Assembly: GCA_964611435.1 (NCBI GenBank) | Contig: CAZSXT010000019.1 | Coordinates: forward strand, 11,306 to 75,305 | Direction: 5' to 3' | Origin: JAYPHU01 sp964611435 | Lineage (GTDB): Bacteria > Pseudomonadota > Alphaproteobacteria > Rhodospirillales > UBA2165 | Length of the DNA stretch: 64,000 nucleotides | Part shown: in pieces, positions 18,141-28,545 of the stretch | Layout: each line of letters begins with the position of its first letter | Numbering within the stretch: position 1 is the stretch's first letter | The notes under the pieces: model-generated | Databases searched by the model: none | Told to the model about the DNA's origin: nothing | The model's input: the letters and a program-made list of their open reading frames with translations, nothing else | Position numbers and translations under genes: made by a program

Positions 18141-18190
18141 GTTTCAAATCTCCATCTGCAACGCCGTTAAGATATTTATACTATAGCACA

Positions 18191-18317
18191 TAATTTTTGT
18201 AACGCAAAAAATTTTGCAATGCAAAAAATATTGTTGACACTGTCGGAAAATGGGTTATATTTTCTTCCGTGAAGCAAAAAAACTTTGAGATTCTTAACAA
18301 TTTACGCATTGCAAAAG
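18191..18317. promoter_or_regulatory. phaR/phaP divergent promoters with PhaR-like boxes
   Basis: The phaP promoter is TTGACA (18234-18239), a 16-nt spacer, then TATATT (18256-18261). On the minus strand TTGCGT and TATAGT, 16 nt apart, form a phaR promoter. TGCA-rich inverted boxes flanked by A/T runs lie at 18194-18210, 18211-18229 (TTTTGCAATGCAAAA) and 18301-18317 (ACGCATTGCAAAA). PhaR of Paracoccus and Rhodobacter binds TGC-rich sites, so these are probable PhaR operators controlling both genes. Confidence 0.72.
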
Positions 18318-18327
18318 GGATTGACCC

Positions 18328-18861
18328 ATGACCACCAAAGCGAAAGCCAAGACTGCCGCGGCCACCGAAACTGCCGCTGAAACCTTCGAAACCATTGCCA
18401 ACGTCGGCAAAGAGACCGTTGAAACCGTCATTTCCATGAGCAGCGAAGCCGCTGCCGAGGGTTACAAGAACGCCTCCGCCTACGGCAAGGAAAGCATGGA
18501 CGCCATGAAAGACGGCTATGACAAGATGGCCGCCTCCGGTAAGGACGGCCTGGATGCCTACACCAAAGCTTATGGCGCCGCGTTCGCCGGTTTCGAGGCT
18601 TACTACAACCAAATGCTCGACTACACCAAGAAGGCCGCCGCCCAGAACGCCGACATCGTCGAGAAGTTCTACGCGGTGAAGACCCCGCAGGACCTGCTTG
18701 ATGTGCAGTTCGAAGCGATGAACAACTCGGTCAACCGGGTGATTGCTCAGACCACCGAGATGAACAAAATCACCACCGACATGATGTCCAAGACCATTGC
18801 GCCGATTAAAGCGCAGGTTGAGAGCTCCGTTGAAGCTTTCGTTAAGCCCTACACGGCTTAA
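18328..18861 (+). CDS. phaP: Phasin (PHB granule-associated protein)
   Basis: A 177-residue Ala/Lys-rich, almost wholly helical protein of the phasin family that coats PHB granules. The phasin-2 pattern is present (FAGFEAYYNQMLDYTKKAAAQNADIVEKFYAVKTPQDLLDVQFEAMNNSVNRVIAQTTEMNKI). It has its own strong promoter with PhaR-like boxes and its own terminator, as expected for an abundant and tightly regulated protein. Confidence 0.93.
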   Translation: MTTKAKAKTAAATETAAETFETIANVGKETVETVISMSSEAAAEGYKNASAYGKESMDAMKDGYDKMAASGKDGLDAYTKAYGAAFAGFEAYYNQMLDYTKKAAAQNADIVEKFYAVKTPQDLLDVQFEAMNNSVNRVIAQTTEMNKITTDMMSKTIAPIKAQVESSVEAFVKPYTA

Positions 18862-18896
18862 GTTGGACCGAGGCCGATAGAGTTGGCCAGGTAATT

Positions 18897-18940
18897 AAAG
18901 CGGGAGCTTTCCTGAGACTTCAGGTGCTCCCGCTTTTCTT
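18897..18940 (+). terminator. Rho-independent terminator after phaP
   Basis: An AGCGGGAGC / GCTCCCGCT stem, with an inner CCTGA/TCAGG pair, is followed by TTTTCTTT. It separates phaP from phaB. Confidence 0.85.
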
Positions 18941-19006
18941 TATGTTCCGTATTGTTCGCCGCTATCATTGTGGCGGCACCGGATTATTCGGGAGGAGAAT
19001 CTGATC

Positions 19007-19729
19007 ATGAGTCGTGTAGCTATTGTTACTGGCGGCACCCGCGGCATCGGCGCGGCCACCGCCATCGCACTGAAAGACAAGGGATACAAGGTTGCAGCCG
19101 TCTACGGTTCCAACGACGAACGGGCGAAAGCCTTTGCCGACGAAACCGGTATCAGCATCTATAAGTGGGACGTGTCGGATTACGAGGCCTGCATGAGCGG
19201 CGTCGCCCAGGTCGAGGCCGATCTCGGCCCGGTCGACGTGTTGGTGAACAACGCCGGCATCACCCGCGATGGCACCGTCCACAAAATGTCCCCGGAAAAC
19301 TGGAAAGACGTGATCGACACCAACTTGGGCTCCTGCTTCAATATGAGCCGGGCGGTGATCGAAGGCATGCGGGATCGCAAGTTCGGCCGCATCGTCAACG
19401 TCGGTTCCATCAACGGTCAGGCCGGCCAGTATGGTCAGGTCAACTACGCCGCCGCCAAATCCGGCATTCACGGCTTCACCAAGGCTCTGGCCCAGGAAGG
19501 CGCCGGCGTCGGTGTTACCGTCAATGCGATTGCGCCGGGTTACATCGACACCGACATGGTTGCCGCCGTGCCTGAGCGGGTTTTGGAGAAGATCGTCGAG
19601 CGGATCCCCGTCGGCCGTCTTGGCAAGGCGAGCGAAATCGCCCGGTCGATCCTGTTCCTGACCGACGACGAGGCCGGCTTTATCACGGGCTCCACCTTGT
19701 CCGTGAATGGCGGCCAGCACATGTACTAG
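19007..19729 (+). CDS. phaB: Acetoacetyl-CoA reductase
   Basis: A 240-residue short-chain dehydrogenase making (R)-3-hydroxybutyryl-CoA with NADPH. It has the TGGTRGIG cofactor motif at residues 8-15, NNAG, and the catalytic Ser/Tyr/Lys in VGSINGQAGQYGQVNYAAAKSG, plus PGYIDTDMV typical of PhaB. The ATG at 19007 follows a GGAGGAG site. It is directly upstream of phaC. Confidence 0.94.
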   Translation: MSRVAIVTGGTRGIGAATAIALKDKGYKVAAVYGSNDERAKAFADETGISIYKWDVSDYEACMSGVAQVEADLGPVDVLVNNAGITRDGTVHKMSPENWKDVIDTNLGSCFNMSRAVIEGMRDRKFGRIVNVGSINGQAGQYGQVNYAAAKSGIHGFTKALAQEGAGVGVTVNAIAPGYIDTDMVAAVPERVLEKIVERIPVGRLGKASEIARSILFLTDDEAGFITGSTLSVNGGQHMY

Positions 19730-19751
19730 TAAGACCAAACTTGAGGAAATT

Positions 19752-21566
19752 ATGATGTCCGACGCCCCGAAATCGTCACAGAACGAAGCCGCCCAGCAAT
19801 GGATCGAGTCCGTGAATACCATGGTCTCGACCTGGCAGGAGGCGATGACCAACTGGTCCGATATGTGGAACAAAAATCTGCAATCCACCATAGAGACGGC
19901 GTCGGACACCCTCAAGGAGAATAATGTCCAGAACCCGATGGAGGCCATGCAGGATATGGCCAACGCTAAGCTTGATCAGGAAAAGATCATGGCCGCCCAG
20001 ATGGAGCTCTGGCAGGACTATCAAAAGCTGTGGATGCACACCACGTCCCGGCTGATGAACCAGGAAGAGGGCCCGTCGGAAAACGGCACCCGCGATCCCC
20101 GGTTCCGCAGTGAATCTTGGACCGATAACCCGGTGTTCGAATTCATCAAGGAATCCTACTTCCTCAACAGCAAGTGGATGAAGAAATACCTGTCCAGCAT
20201 GGAAGGGCTGGACGACGACACCGCCCGCAAGGTGGAGTTCTATGGCGAACAGATTGTCGATGCCTTGGCGCCGAGCAATTTCCCGCTCACCAATCCGGAC
20301 GTGCTGAAGGAAATTCAGGAAACCAAGGGCGCCAATCTGGTGCAGGGTTTGAATAATCTGGCCGAAGACCTGAAAAACGGCTCCGGCGGGCTTCGCCCCC
20401 GCCATACACGACCGGATGATTTTGTGGTGGGCAAAGACCTAGCCACCACGCCGGGCAGCGTTGTTTACGAGACGCCGCTCATGCAGCTCATTCAATATGA
20501 GCCGGCCACCAAGGATGTGTACAAGAAGCCGCTGCTGATCGTGCCGCCGTGGATCAACAAGTTCTATATTCTTGATCTCGGCGAAGAGAACTCTTTCATC
20601 AAATGGTCGGTGGAACAGGGCTATACGGTCTTTGTCGTGTCCTGGGTGAATCCGGATGGCGCCTACCGGGATAAGAGTTTCGACGATTATGCCAAGGAAG
20701 GTGTCTTTGCCGCGCTGGAAGGCGTGGAAAAAGCCACCGGCGAGAAGCAGGTAAACGCCATTGGCTACTGCATCGGCGGCACGTTAATGGCGGCGGTCCT
20801 GGCCTATATGGCGAAGAAACATGACGACCGGATTTCCAGCATCACCTATTTCGCCGCTCAGGTGGATTTCGAACAAGCCGGCGATCTGAAAATGTTCTCC
20901 GACGCCCAACAGGTCGAGACCCTGGAACGCCAGTTGCTCGGCAAAGGGTATCTCGATGCCGGCTACATGGCGTCCACGTTCAATATGCTGCGGGCCAACG
21001 ACCTGATCTGGTTCTTCCACGTGAACAACTATCTGATGGGCAAGGAACCGCCGAAGTTTGATCTCTTGTTCTGGAATGCGGATGCGACCCGGTTCCCGGC
21101 GCAACTCCTGCTGGATTACTTGAAGAATATGTATGTAGAGAACCGGTTGTCCAAACCGGGCGGGTTTACCCTGTTGGACGAGAAAGTAGATTTGCGGGAC
21201 GTCAAAATCCCGGTCTATCTGCAGGCGACGGTGGAAGATCATATCGCACCGGCGGAATCCGTCTTCAAGGCGACCAAGCTCTACAGCGGTCCGGTGCGGT
21301 TCGTGCTTGGTGGTTCCGGCCATATTGCCGGGGTGATCAACCCGCCACACAAGAACAAGTATCAATATTGGACCAATAGTTCGAAGAAGTCCTACAACTC
21401 GGTCGAAGCTTGGCAGAAGGACGCCAAGGAAACGGCCGGCTCCTGGTGGCCCGATTGGGACAAGTGGCTGTCCAAATTGTCCGGCGACAAGGTCCCGGCG
21501 CGAAAGATCGCCAATGCCATAGAGCCGGCGCCGGGGTCTTATGTTAAGGTCCGGTCAGACGGATAA
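19752..21566 (+). CDS. phaC: Class I poly(R)-hydroxyalkanoic acid synthase
   Basis: A 604-residue PHA synthase that polymerises 3-hydroxybutyryl-CoA on the granule surface. The lipase-like box GYCIGG holds the catalytic Cys340. The Asp (VEDHIAP) and His (GGSGHIAG) of the triad are present, as are PPWINKFYILDL and the VSWVNPD region. The length matches class I enzymes that act without PhaE or PhaR-subunit partners. ATGATG at 19752 and 19755 are equivalent starts after a GAGGA site. Confidence 0.96.
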   Translation: MMSDAPKSSQNEAAQQWIESVNTMVSTWQEAMTNWSDMWNKNLQSTIETASDTLKENNVQNPMEAMQDMANAKLDQEKIMAAQMELWQDYQKLWMHTTSRLMNQEEGPSENGTRDPRFRSESWTDNPVFEFIKESYFLNSKWMKKYLSSMEGLDDDTARKVEFYGEQIVDALAPSNFPLTNPDVLKEIQETKGANLVQGLNNLAEDLKNGSGGLRPRHTRPDDFVVGKDLATTPGSVVYETPLMQLIQYEPATKDVYKKPLLIVPPWINKFYILDLGEENSFIKWSVEQGYTVFVVSWVNPDGAYRDKSFDDYAKEGVFAALEGVEKATGEKQVNAIGYCIGGTLMAAVLAYMAKKHDDRISSITYFAAQVDFEQAGDLKMFSDAQQVETLERQLLGKGYLDAGYMASTFNMLRANDLIWFFHVNNYLMGKEPPKFDLLFWNADATRFPAQLLLDYLKNMYVENRLSKPGGFTLLDEKVDLRDVKIPVYLQATVEDHIAPAESVFKATKLYSGPVRFVLGGSGHIAGVINPPHKNKYQYWTNSSKKSYNSVEAWQKDAKETAGSWWPDWDKWLSKLSGDKVPARKIANAIEPAPGSYVKVRSDG

Positions 21567-21580
21567 CACGGAGGCTTACC

Positions 21581-21826
21581 ATGAAATTCAAGATCGATAT
21601 CGAGTGCACGCCGCAGGAAGCGCGGGATTTTTTTGGGCTGCCGAACGTTGAAACCCTGAACAAGGCGATCATGGATCATGCGCAGGAACAAATGACCTCG
21701 CAAATGAGCGCCATGGACCCGGAGACGTTCATGAACACGTGGATGCCAGCCGGCACCAAGATGATGGAGAACTTCCAACAGCAGTTCTTTAGCCAGTTCG
21801 GCGGCGAGGACAAAGGTAAGAAGTGA
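21581..21826 (+). CDS. Small protein resembling DUF6489
   Basis: An 81-residue protein (MKFKIDIECTPQEARDFFGLPNVETLNKAIMDHAQEQM) that I recall as a conserved alphaproteobacterial family of unknown function. It lies 14 nt after phaC, so it is very probably in the phaBC operon. The Met/Gln-rich amphipathic helix at 45-75 is phasin-like in character, so a granule or PhaC-associated role is a reasonable guess. Its stop codon lies inside a hairpin that joins a REP-like array. Confidence 0.8.
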   Translation: MKFKIDIECTPQEARDFFGLPNVETLNKAIMDHAQEQMTSQMSAMDPETFMNTWMPAGTKMMENFQQQFFSQFGGEDKGKK

Positions 21827-22053
21827 CGCCGTCATTTTGACGGCGTCATGCGCGGACTTGTTCCGCGTATCTCTCTCCCCACTCACTACTGTGGTCATCC
21901 ACGGGCTTGTCCCGTGGATCCACCTCAAACTTCAAAATGGATACGCGGATTACGGCCTGCGGTCGGTCCGTCCATGACGGATTGGGAGAAGACCCCAAGA
22001 GATCCCCGAGAATTGCTTCGCAACTCGGGGATGATGAACCCTACGGGTTCATC
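21824..22053. repeat. REP-like palindrome cluster between DUF6489 and sulfatase genes
   Basis: A perfect stem TGACGCCGTC (21824-21833) / GACGGCGTCA (21839-21848) includes the stop codon. It is followed by type C (21849-21869), type B (TCCACGGG 21898-21905 / CCCGTGGA 21911-21918), a degenerate inverted type C (21942-21975), type A (ATCCCCGAG 22002-22010 / CTCGGGGAT 22024-22032), and a GATGAACCC/GGGTTCATC hairpin (22033-22053) that overlaps the sulfatase stop from the other side. Confidence 0.78.
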
Positions 22054-23659
22054 ACCCCATAAAGGCGGGACGCGGCATCAAGTCGGAATACTTATACTGC
22101 TCCTTGAGCATAGTCTCGATCAGCCTGGCCTTGTCGGCTTGCGCGGCCGGCTCGTTCCAGAGGTTTTCCAGTTCCAGCGGATCTTTGTCCCGGTCATAGA
22201 GTTCGCCGAAATCATCATCCACCCAGAGGGTCAAGCGCCAGCGTTCATCGACAAAGGTGCGGACCCGGAAGAACTTCTCCACGTCCACATTCTCGGGTAA
22301 CTCGTCGGCCTCGATGATGAGACCCGGCCGGTCCGGCGTCGTCCCACCGGTGGCGGCCCCGACAATATCCACCCCTTGCACCCCGGTGTAGGGCTTTAAC
22401 CCGGCCCGGGCCAAAACACTAGGCGTAAAGTCAATGGCGCTGGCCAGGACATCGGTGCGCGCGCCGCTGTCCCCGGCCGGATCGGACCAGATGAACGGCA
22501 CCCGGATGACACCTTCGGACTGTAGTCCGTGTTTCAGCATCACCCCGTGTTCGCCCATGACGTCGCCGTGGTCGGAGGTGTAAATCACCACCGTGTTCTC
22601 GGCCAAGCCCAGCTCGTCCAGCTTGGCGAGGATGCGGCCGACACCGTCATCGACCATGGAGATCATGCCATAGGTCAGAGCGATGGATTCCCGGGCTTCC
22701 TGTTCATCAACGGCATAGGGATGCACATAGGTGCGATTGGCTGTGCCGTCCGCTAGGGCCTTCTCGAGCTGCGCAATAAACGGCGGCGGATCGCGATGGG
22801 GTTTGCCGAGGGATTCCGGGACCGGGATATCCGCCGGGTCGTACATGTCCCAGTACTTGCCGGGTGGTGTGAACGGATGGTGCGGATCGGTGAAGCCGCA
22901 TTGCAGGAAAAACGGCTGCTCATTGTCACCCTTCGCGTGGCGCTCCAAGAAATCAATCGTCAGATCGGTGATCCAGGTGGTCGGGTAGAGCTCCTCCGGC
23001 AGGCGGGTGCGCCAGGCCTGGGGCGCGCGGATGCCCGAATTTTCGAGCGCATTTTCCGGCCCACGCAAGGAATCCGGGTCCGGATGGTTCTCCATCAGCC
23101 ACGCGGTGTAGTCGCCGCCCACCCGATCCGCGTGGAAAAGCGCGATCTGCACCTCGTCGAAACCGTAATAAGGGGTTTTCACGCCGCGATAGGGATCGGC
23201 GTCCCAGGCGCTGCGCAATTCGTTGCGGTACTCGTCGCCGTCGATGCGGCGGCGGAGGGCTTGGGAGAGCTCGGCCGGCGGCGCCTTGCCCGGCGTATTC
23301 ACCGCAAAAGTTTCTTCCCGCACTTTTTTGTCGGTGAAGAACTGCAGATGCGCCTTGCCCATCAGCGCGGTCTTGTAGCCGTCCGCTGACAGCAAATCCA
23401 TCAGGGTGACCGTATCCAGGGGCAGCGGAAAGCCGTTGGTGGTGACGCCCGTTGCTGTCGGCATTCGCCCGGTCGCCAGCGAAGACCGGTTGGGCATGCA
23501 GGTGGGCGAGGCCACATAGAACTTATCAAACGCCGTGCCCCGCGCCGCCAATCCGTCAATGTGCGGGGTCTGTAAGATGTCATTGCCGTAACAGCCCACA
23601 TGGTCGGCCCGCTGCTGGTCGGTGATGATGAACAGGAAATTTGGCTGTTTGTTGGTCAT
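22052..23659 (-). CDS. Sulfatase family hydrolase (type I)
   Basis: A 535-residue protein of the alkaline phosphatase superfamily. The formylglycine motif CMPNR starts at Cys54 (C-x-P-x-R). Metal ligands are in FIITDQQRADH (residues 10-20) and in IYTSDHGDVMGEHG. There is no signal peptide, so it may be cytoplasmic, as for choline-sulfatase-like enzymes. The substrate is unknown. A sulfatase-maturing enzyme is not in this window. Confidence 0.9.
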   Translation of the reverse strand: MTNKQPNFLFIITDQQRADHVGCYGNDILQTPHIDGLAARGTAFDKFYVASPTCMPNRSSLATGRMPTATGVTTNGFPLPLDTVTLMDLLSADGYKTALMGKAHLQFFTDKKVREETFAVNTPGKAPPAELSQALRRRIDGDEYRNELRSAWDADPYRGVKTPYYGFDEVQIALFHADRVGGDYTAWLMENHPDPDSLRGPENALENSGIRAPQAWRTRLPEELYPTTWITDLTIDFLERHAKGDNEQPFFLQCGFTDPHHPFTPPGKYWDMYDPADIPVPESLGKPHRDPPPFIAQLEKALADGTANRTYVHPYAVDEQEARESIALTYGMISMVDDGVGRILAKLDELGLAENTVVIYTSDHGDVMGEHGVMLKHGLQSEGVIRVPFIWSDPAGDSGARTDVLASAIDFTPSVLARAGLKPYTGVQGVDIVGAATGGTTPDRPGLIIEADELPENVDVEKFFRVRTFVDERWRLTLWVDDDFGELYDRDKDPLELENLWNEPAAQADKARLIETMLKEQYKYSDLMPRPAFMG

Positions 23660-23761
23660 GATACTCCGCCTGACTGATTTTCACTTTTCTTAGCGGGCGG
23701 CGGGCCAGGGCCAAAGCCCCATTTTCGCGGTTTTCCGTTTGGTGAAAACGCTTATGTGCAG

Positions 23762-24397
23762 TTATGCGAGCTTGTTGATGAAGCTGGCCATGGTCTTAAC
23801 GGCTTCGGACCAGTTCTCTTCTTCCGTCCGGCCGGAGGCTTTGCGCGGTTTAAAACTGTGCTCTCCATCACGAAGGTAGTGGAGTTTGATCGTCTTGCTC
23901 AATCTATAGCCGGCGATCTCGTCCTTGGTGCCGAACGGGTCGCGATCTCCCTGCAGGATCAGGCATGGGGTCCTGATGGTGGCGAGGTGCTCGGCGCGAA
24001 CGTTTTCCGGCTTGCCCGGCGCATGGAACGGATAGCCCAGAAATACACAGCCCATGACCGGCGCGCCCGCAACCTCCCTCTCGGCGGCGATCATGCTGGC
24101 GATGCGTCCGCCCATGCTTTTGCCGCCGATGACCAGATTGTCCCGGCCCAGATCGTCGATCACCTCGCCCCAGGTTTCCAGCAGGACCGGCGCCCTGTCC
24201 GGCGGGCGCTTCTTGCCGTCGTCCCGGCGCTTTTGCATGTAGGGGAATTCGAACCGGACGACGCGGATGTCCGCTTTGCCCAGCGCCTCGGCGAAATAAT
24301 CCATGAAATCGGAGTCCATGCCGACACCCGCCCCATGGGCAAAGGCGTACGTCATCTTGGCCGACTTCGGCCCGGTGATTTTATAAGGTGGAGGCAT
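23762..24397 (-). CDS. Alpha/beta hydrolase, KANL3/Tex30-like
   Basis: A 211-residue alpha/beta hydrolase. It shows YAFAHGAGVGMDSDFM (oxyanion side), the nucleophile elbow GGKSMGGR, a catalytic Asp in LILQGDRDPFG, and His in LRDGEHSFKPRK. The pattern fits the dienelactone-hydrolase-related KANL3/Tex30 family, whose substrates are unknown. It is cytoplasmic and stands alone between a sulfatase gene and fumarase. Confidence 0.85.
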   Translation of the reverse strand: MPPPYKITGPKSAKMTYAFAHGAGVGMDSDFMDYFAEALGKADIRVVRFEFPYMQKRRDDGKKRPPDRAPVLLETWGEVIDDLGRDNLVIGGKSMGGRIASMIAAEREVAGAPVMGCVFLGYPFHAPGKPENVRAEHLATIRTPCLILQGDRDPFGTKDEIAGYRLSKTIKLHYLRDGEHSFKPRKASGRTEEENWSEAVKTMASFINKLA

Positions 24398-24443
24398 TTT
24401 GTTTCTTTTCCGGGAGGTTAGCTTTACTTCAAAATTTGCGTCA

Positions 24444-24543
24444 CCCCCGAGTTGGCGCAGCCAAGTCTCGGGGGACCATGCAGCCTATCGGAGATGGAAC
24501 ACCGATCCATGGGCCCCCGACAACCGCTTCGCAGGCCGGGGGC
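24444..24543. repeat. Two type A REP-like palindromes
   Basis: Element 1 has CCCCCGAG at 24444-24451 and CTCGGGGG at 24467-24474. Element 2 has CCCCCGAC and GCCGGGGG arms within 24513-24543. Both lie between the alpha/beta hydrolase and fumarase genes, and CGACGCATT follows the second, as at 15703. Confidence 0.75.
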
Positions 24544-24591
24544 GACGCATTAGAAAAGCGGAAGGGTTGGCGTGGATCATAGGGGGGCAAA

Positions 24592-26223
<1,632 letters not shown>

Positions 26224-26310
26224 AGCGCGTCCTCACATTGCGTTTGCGAGAGCATAGAAAATTCAGGGGCGGCAACCAAGACCGGACAGGCGTGGTTAGC
26301 CTGGCGTCGC

Positions 26311-26856
26311 TTATTTCTTGCGGAACGCTTCGATGCTGATGACGTCGGCGGTCTGCGGCGAGTTATCGCTGGCTTCATCGCCGGAGGTTTCCGGCGCGGG
26401 CGCTTCCGAGGCGGTGGCGGCGGCTTGTTGCGGCGCCGGTTCTTCGGCGGTGAATTCCTTAATGTCGGCCTCTTCTTGCGGAGGTTCCTCGGCAAGGGTT
26501 GTGCCAGCCACCTGCAGGGTGAAATTGACGGATGGATCAGAGAACGCGGTTACGGCGGTAAATGGCACGTACAAACGATGCTTCTTGCCGCTGAAGGACA
26601 GGGTCACCTCGAACCCATCGTCGGCGACCAGCAGATTTTCGAATTGGTGTTGAAGGACAATGACGATTTCTTCCGGGTATTGCGCTTTGAGGAAACCGGG
26701 GATGCCCACTTCCTCGTGGTCTGTGCGGAAGTTGATATAAAAATGATGCTCGCCCTCGGGACCTTCGGCCGCAAGTTGGTCAAGCGCCCGGCGCAGGACA
26801 TGGCGCATCGCGTCGGCGATCCACTCCTGATATTTGTACGGATCTTCTTCGGTCAT
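26311..26856 (-). CDS. sspB: SspB-family ClpXP adaptor
   Basis: A 181-residue protein from the ATG at 26856. It has the SspB substrate-binding fold (HHFYINFRTDHEEVGIPGFLKAQYPEEIVIVLQHQFENLLV..SFSGKKHRLYVPFTAVTAFSDPSV), an Ala/Glu-rich linker, and the ClpX-docking tail VISIEAFRKK seen in alphaproteobacterial SspB. It tethers ssrA-tagged proteins to ClpXP. Its neighbour on the same strand is ssrA itself, which makes the tag. Confidence 0.92.
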   Translation of the reverse strand: MTEEDPYKYQEWIADAMRHVLRRALDQLAAEGPEGEHHFYINFRTDHEEVGIPGFLKAQYPEEIVIVLQHQFENLLVADDGFEVTLSFSGKKHRLYVPFTAVTAFSDPSVNFTLQVAGTTLAEEPPQEEADIKEFTAEEPAPQQAAATASEAPAPETSGDEASDNSPQTADVISIEAFRKK

Positions 26857-26944
26857 CCCCGCTGACTTTCGCCTCTGTTTGATTGACGCCGTCGCCGCCA
26901 ATCGATGTTTCCCTCAATTCCGATCGAGCTTCGCGGCGCCCGAT

Positions 26945-27230
26945 TCGGCATTTCTTAAATTTAGTGGAGGGCTTCTGTTGCCAGGTGCCCTCCGAACCCC
27001 GTGGTAAACCGGTTATTAAGCGGCTACCGCAAATGCCTCATTGTCGTTGGCATTTGTAAAGTTTAGCCCGATAACGGTGGTACCATGCCGGACGAAAGCG
27101 AGGTCTTTACTACGCACGTCGATCCTGTTTCGCCCCCATAAACCTTTGAAAATAATCGGTTAAATTGGTGGAGGCGCCGGGCACTGCCCCCGGGTCCGCT
27201 ACGCTTATTCCACAACGCGTTTATCGTCAT
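26945..27230 (-). ncRNA. ssrA: tmRNA, circularly permuted two-piece form
   Basis: Minus strand, 5' to 3'. The acceptor piece ends at CGCCTCCACCA (27176-27166). A short intervening segment (27165-27138) follows. The coding piece starts GGGGGCG (27137-27131) and continues AAACAGGATCGACG. GGGGGCG pairs with CGCCTCC to form the acceptor stem. The tag frame (27051-27016) reads ANDNEAFAVAA then TAA, the alphaproteobacterial degradation tag type. A GGAGGGC/GCCCTCC helix follows the tag. The outer ends are approximate. The T-loop differs from the usual TTCGAAT. Confidence 0.95.
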
Positions 27231-27381
27231 AGCCGGAAAACCGGCACAACAAATATAGTTCGTTCCGGAGTCCAAGGAAAGGGCGTCGATGTTTTACCGG
27301 TCCCTTGGGCCAAGATTTTGCAGGCAGGGCGTGAGCGGGCTAAAGTGCGGCACGATTTTTCACCTCAGGATTCCGGATCAC

Positions 27382-28320
27382 ATGGAGCTTACCGCCGAAC
27401 AACGGGCCGAAATTGATGCGGCCAAAGCCTCGACCTCGCAGACCAGCCGTCCCACCGTTCCCGAACTTGAAGAACTATTGTTCGAACCACTGCCGGTTTT
27501 GGATCATGGCTTTGTCCGGGTGATCGATTACATGGGGGACGACGCGGCCATCGTGCAGGCGGCCAGGGTCTCTTACGGCAAGGGCACCAAGAAGGTTTCC
27601 GACGATGCCGGGCTGATCAATTATTTACTGCGCCACCGGCACACGACGCCGTTCGAAATGTGCGAGATCAAATACCACATCAAGCTGCCGATCTTTATCG
27701 CGCGGCAATGGATCCGTCATCGCACGGCCAATGTGAATGAATATTCGGCCCGCTATTCGGTCCTGGACCGTGAGTTTTATATACCAGGTCCCGATCAGCT
27801 CGCGGCGCAATCTGCCTCCAACCGTCAGGGCCGGGGTGATTTGCTGGAGGGCGAGGAGGCGCAACGGGTTCTTGATATCCTCCGGGAAGACGCCACCCAA
27901 ACCTATGATCACTACGTCGAAATGCTCAACGAAGACGAAGAAGGCAATGTGATCGAAGAGGGGAAGGATGGTCTGGCCCGCGAACTGGCGCGGATGAACC
28001 TCACCCTCAATACCTATACGCAATGGTATTGGAAGATCGATCTGCATAATCTGCTGCACTTCCTCTCGCTTCGTGCCGATGATCATGCTCAGTACGAAAT
28101 CCGGGTCTATGCGGAGGCCATGCTGGAAACCGTCCAACGCTGGTGCCCGATCACCTATCAGGCGTTTATGGATTACCGGGTCGGCGGCACCAGCATTTCA
28201 GAAAAGGGCATGCAGGTTGTCCGGGATATGCTGGACGGCAAGCCCGTCTCCCAGGAAGCCAGTGGCATGAGCAAGCGCGAATGGCGCGAACTAATGGCCG
28301 AGTTGGGCAGGGACGCTTAG
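27382..28320 (+). CDS. thyX: FAD-dependent thymidylate synthase
   Basis: A 312-residue flavoprotein making dTMP from dUMP with methylenetetrahydrofolate and NADPH. The ThyX signature RHR-x-A-x3-E-x-S-x-RY is present in QWIRHRTANVNEYSARYSVL, with HHTTPFEM-type (RHRHTTPFEM) and NLLHFLSLRADDHAQYEIR motifs. The ATG at 27382 is the first that starts a plausible N terminus. The upstream gap is the ssrA promoter side. Confidence 0.95.
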   Translation: MELTAEQRAEIDAAKASTSQTSRPTVPELEELLFEPLPVLDHGFVRVIDYMGDDAAIVQAARVSYGKGTKKVSDDAGLINYLLRHRHTTPFEMCEIKYHIKLPIFIARQWIRHRTANVNEYSARYSVLDREFYIPGPDQLAAQSASNRQGRGDLLEGEEAQRVLDILREDATQTYDHYVEMLNEDEEGNVIEEGKDGLARELARMNLTLNTYTQWYWKIDLHNLLHFLSLRADDHAQYEIRVYAEAMLETVQRWCPITYQAFMDYRVGGTSISEKGMQVVRDMLDGKPVSQEASGMSKREWRELMAELGRDA

Positions 28321-28545
28321 CAAAGCCGAAGGGGCGCACTTGCCAGGTTCGTAATGCCTGCCTATCTAACATTTCAACAAGACAGGGCGACCGATGGCGT
28401 CAATATGATAGGCTACGTGTCGCACGTTCCCGGAAAACCGGGTCAGACTTGATTGCATGGCCTAGCGTCCTGTCATATAAGCACGGCAACAGGAATTCGG
28501 GTAAACACCCTTTTCACCAGAGTTATACGAGAGAGGAATCAAGCG

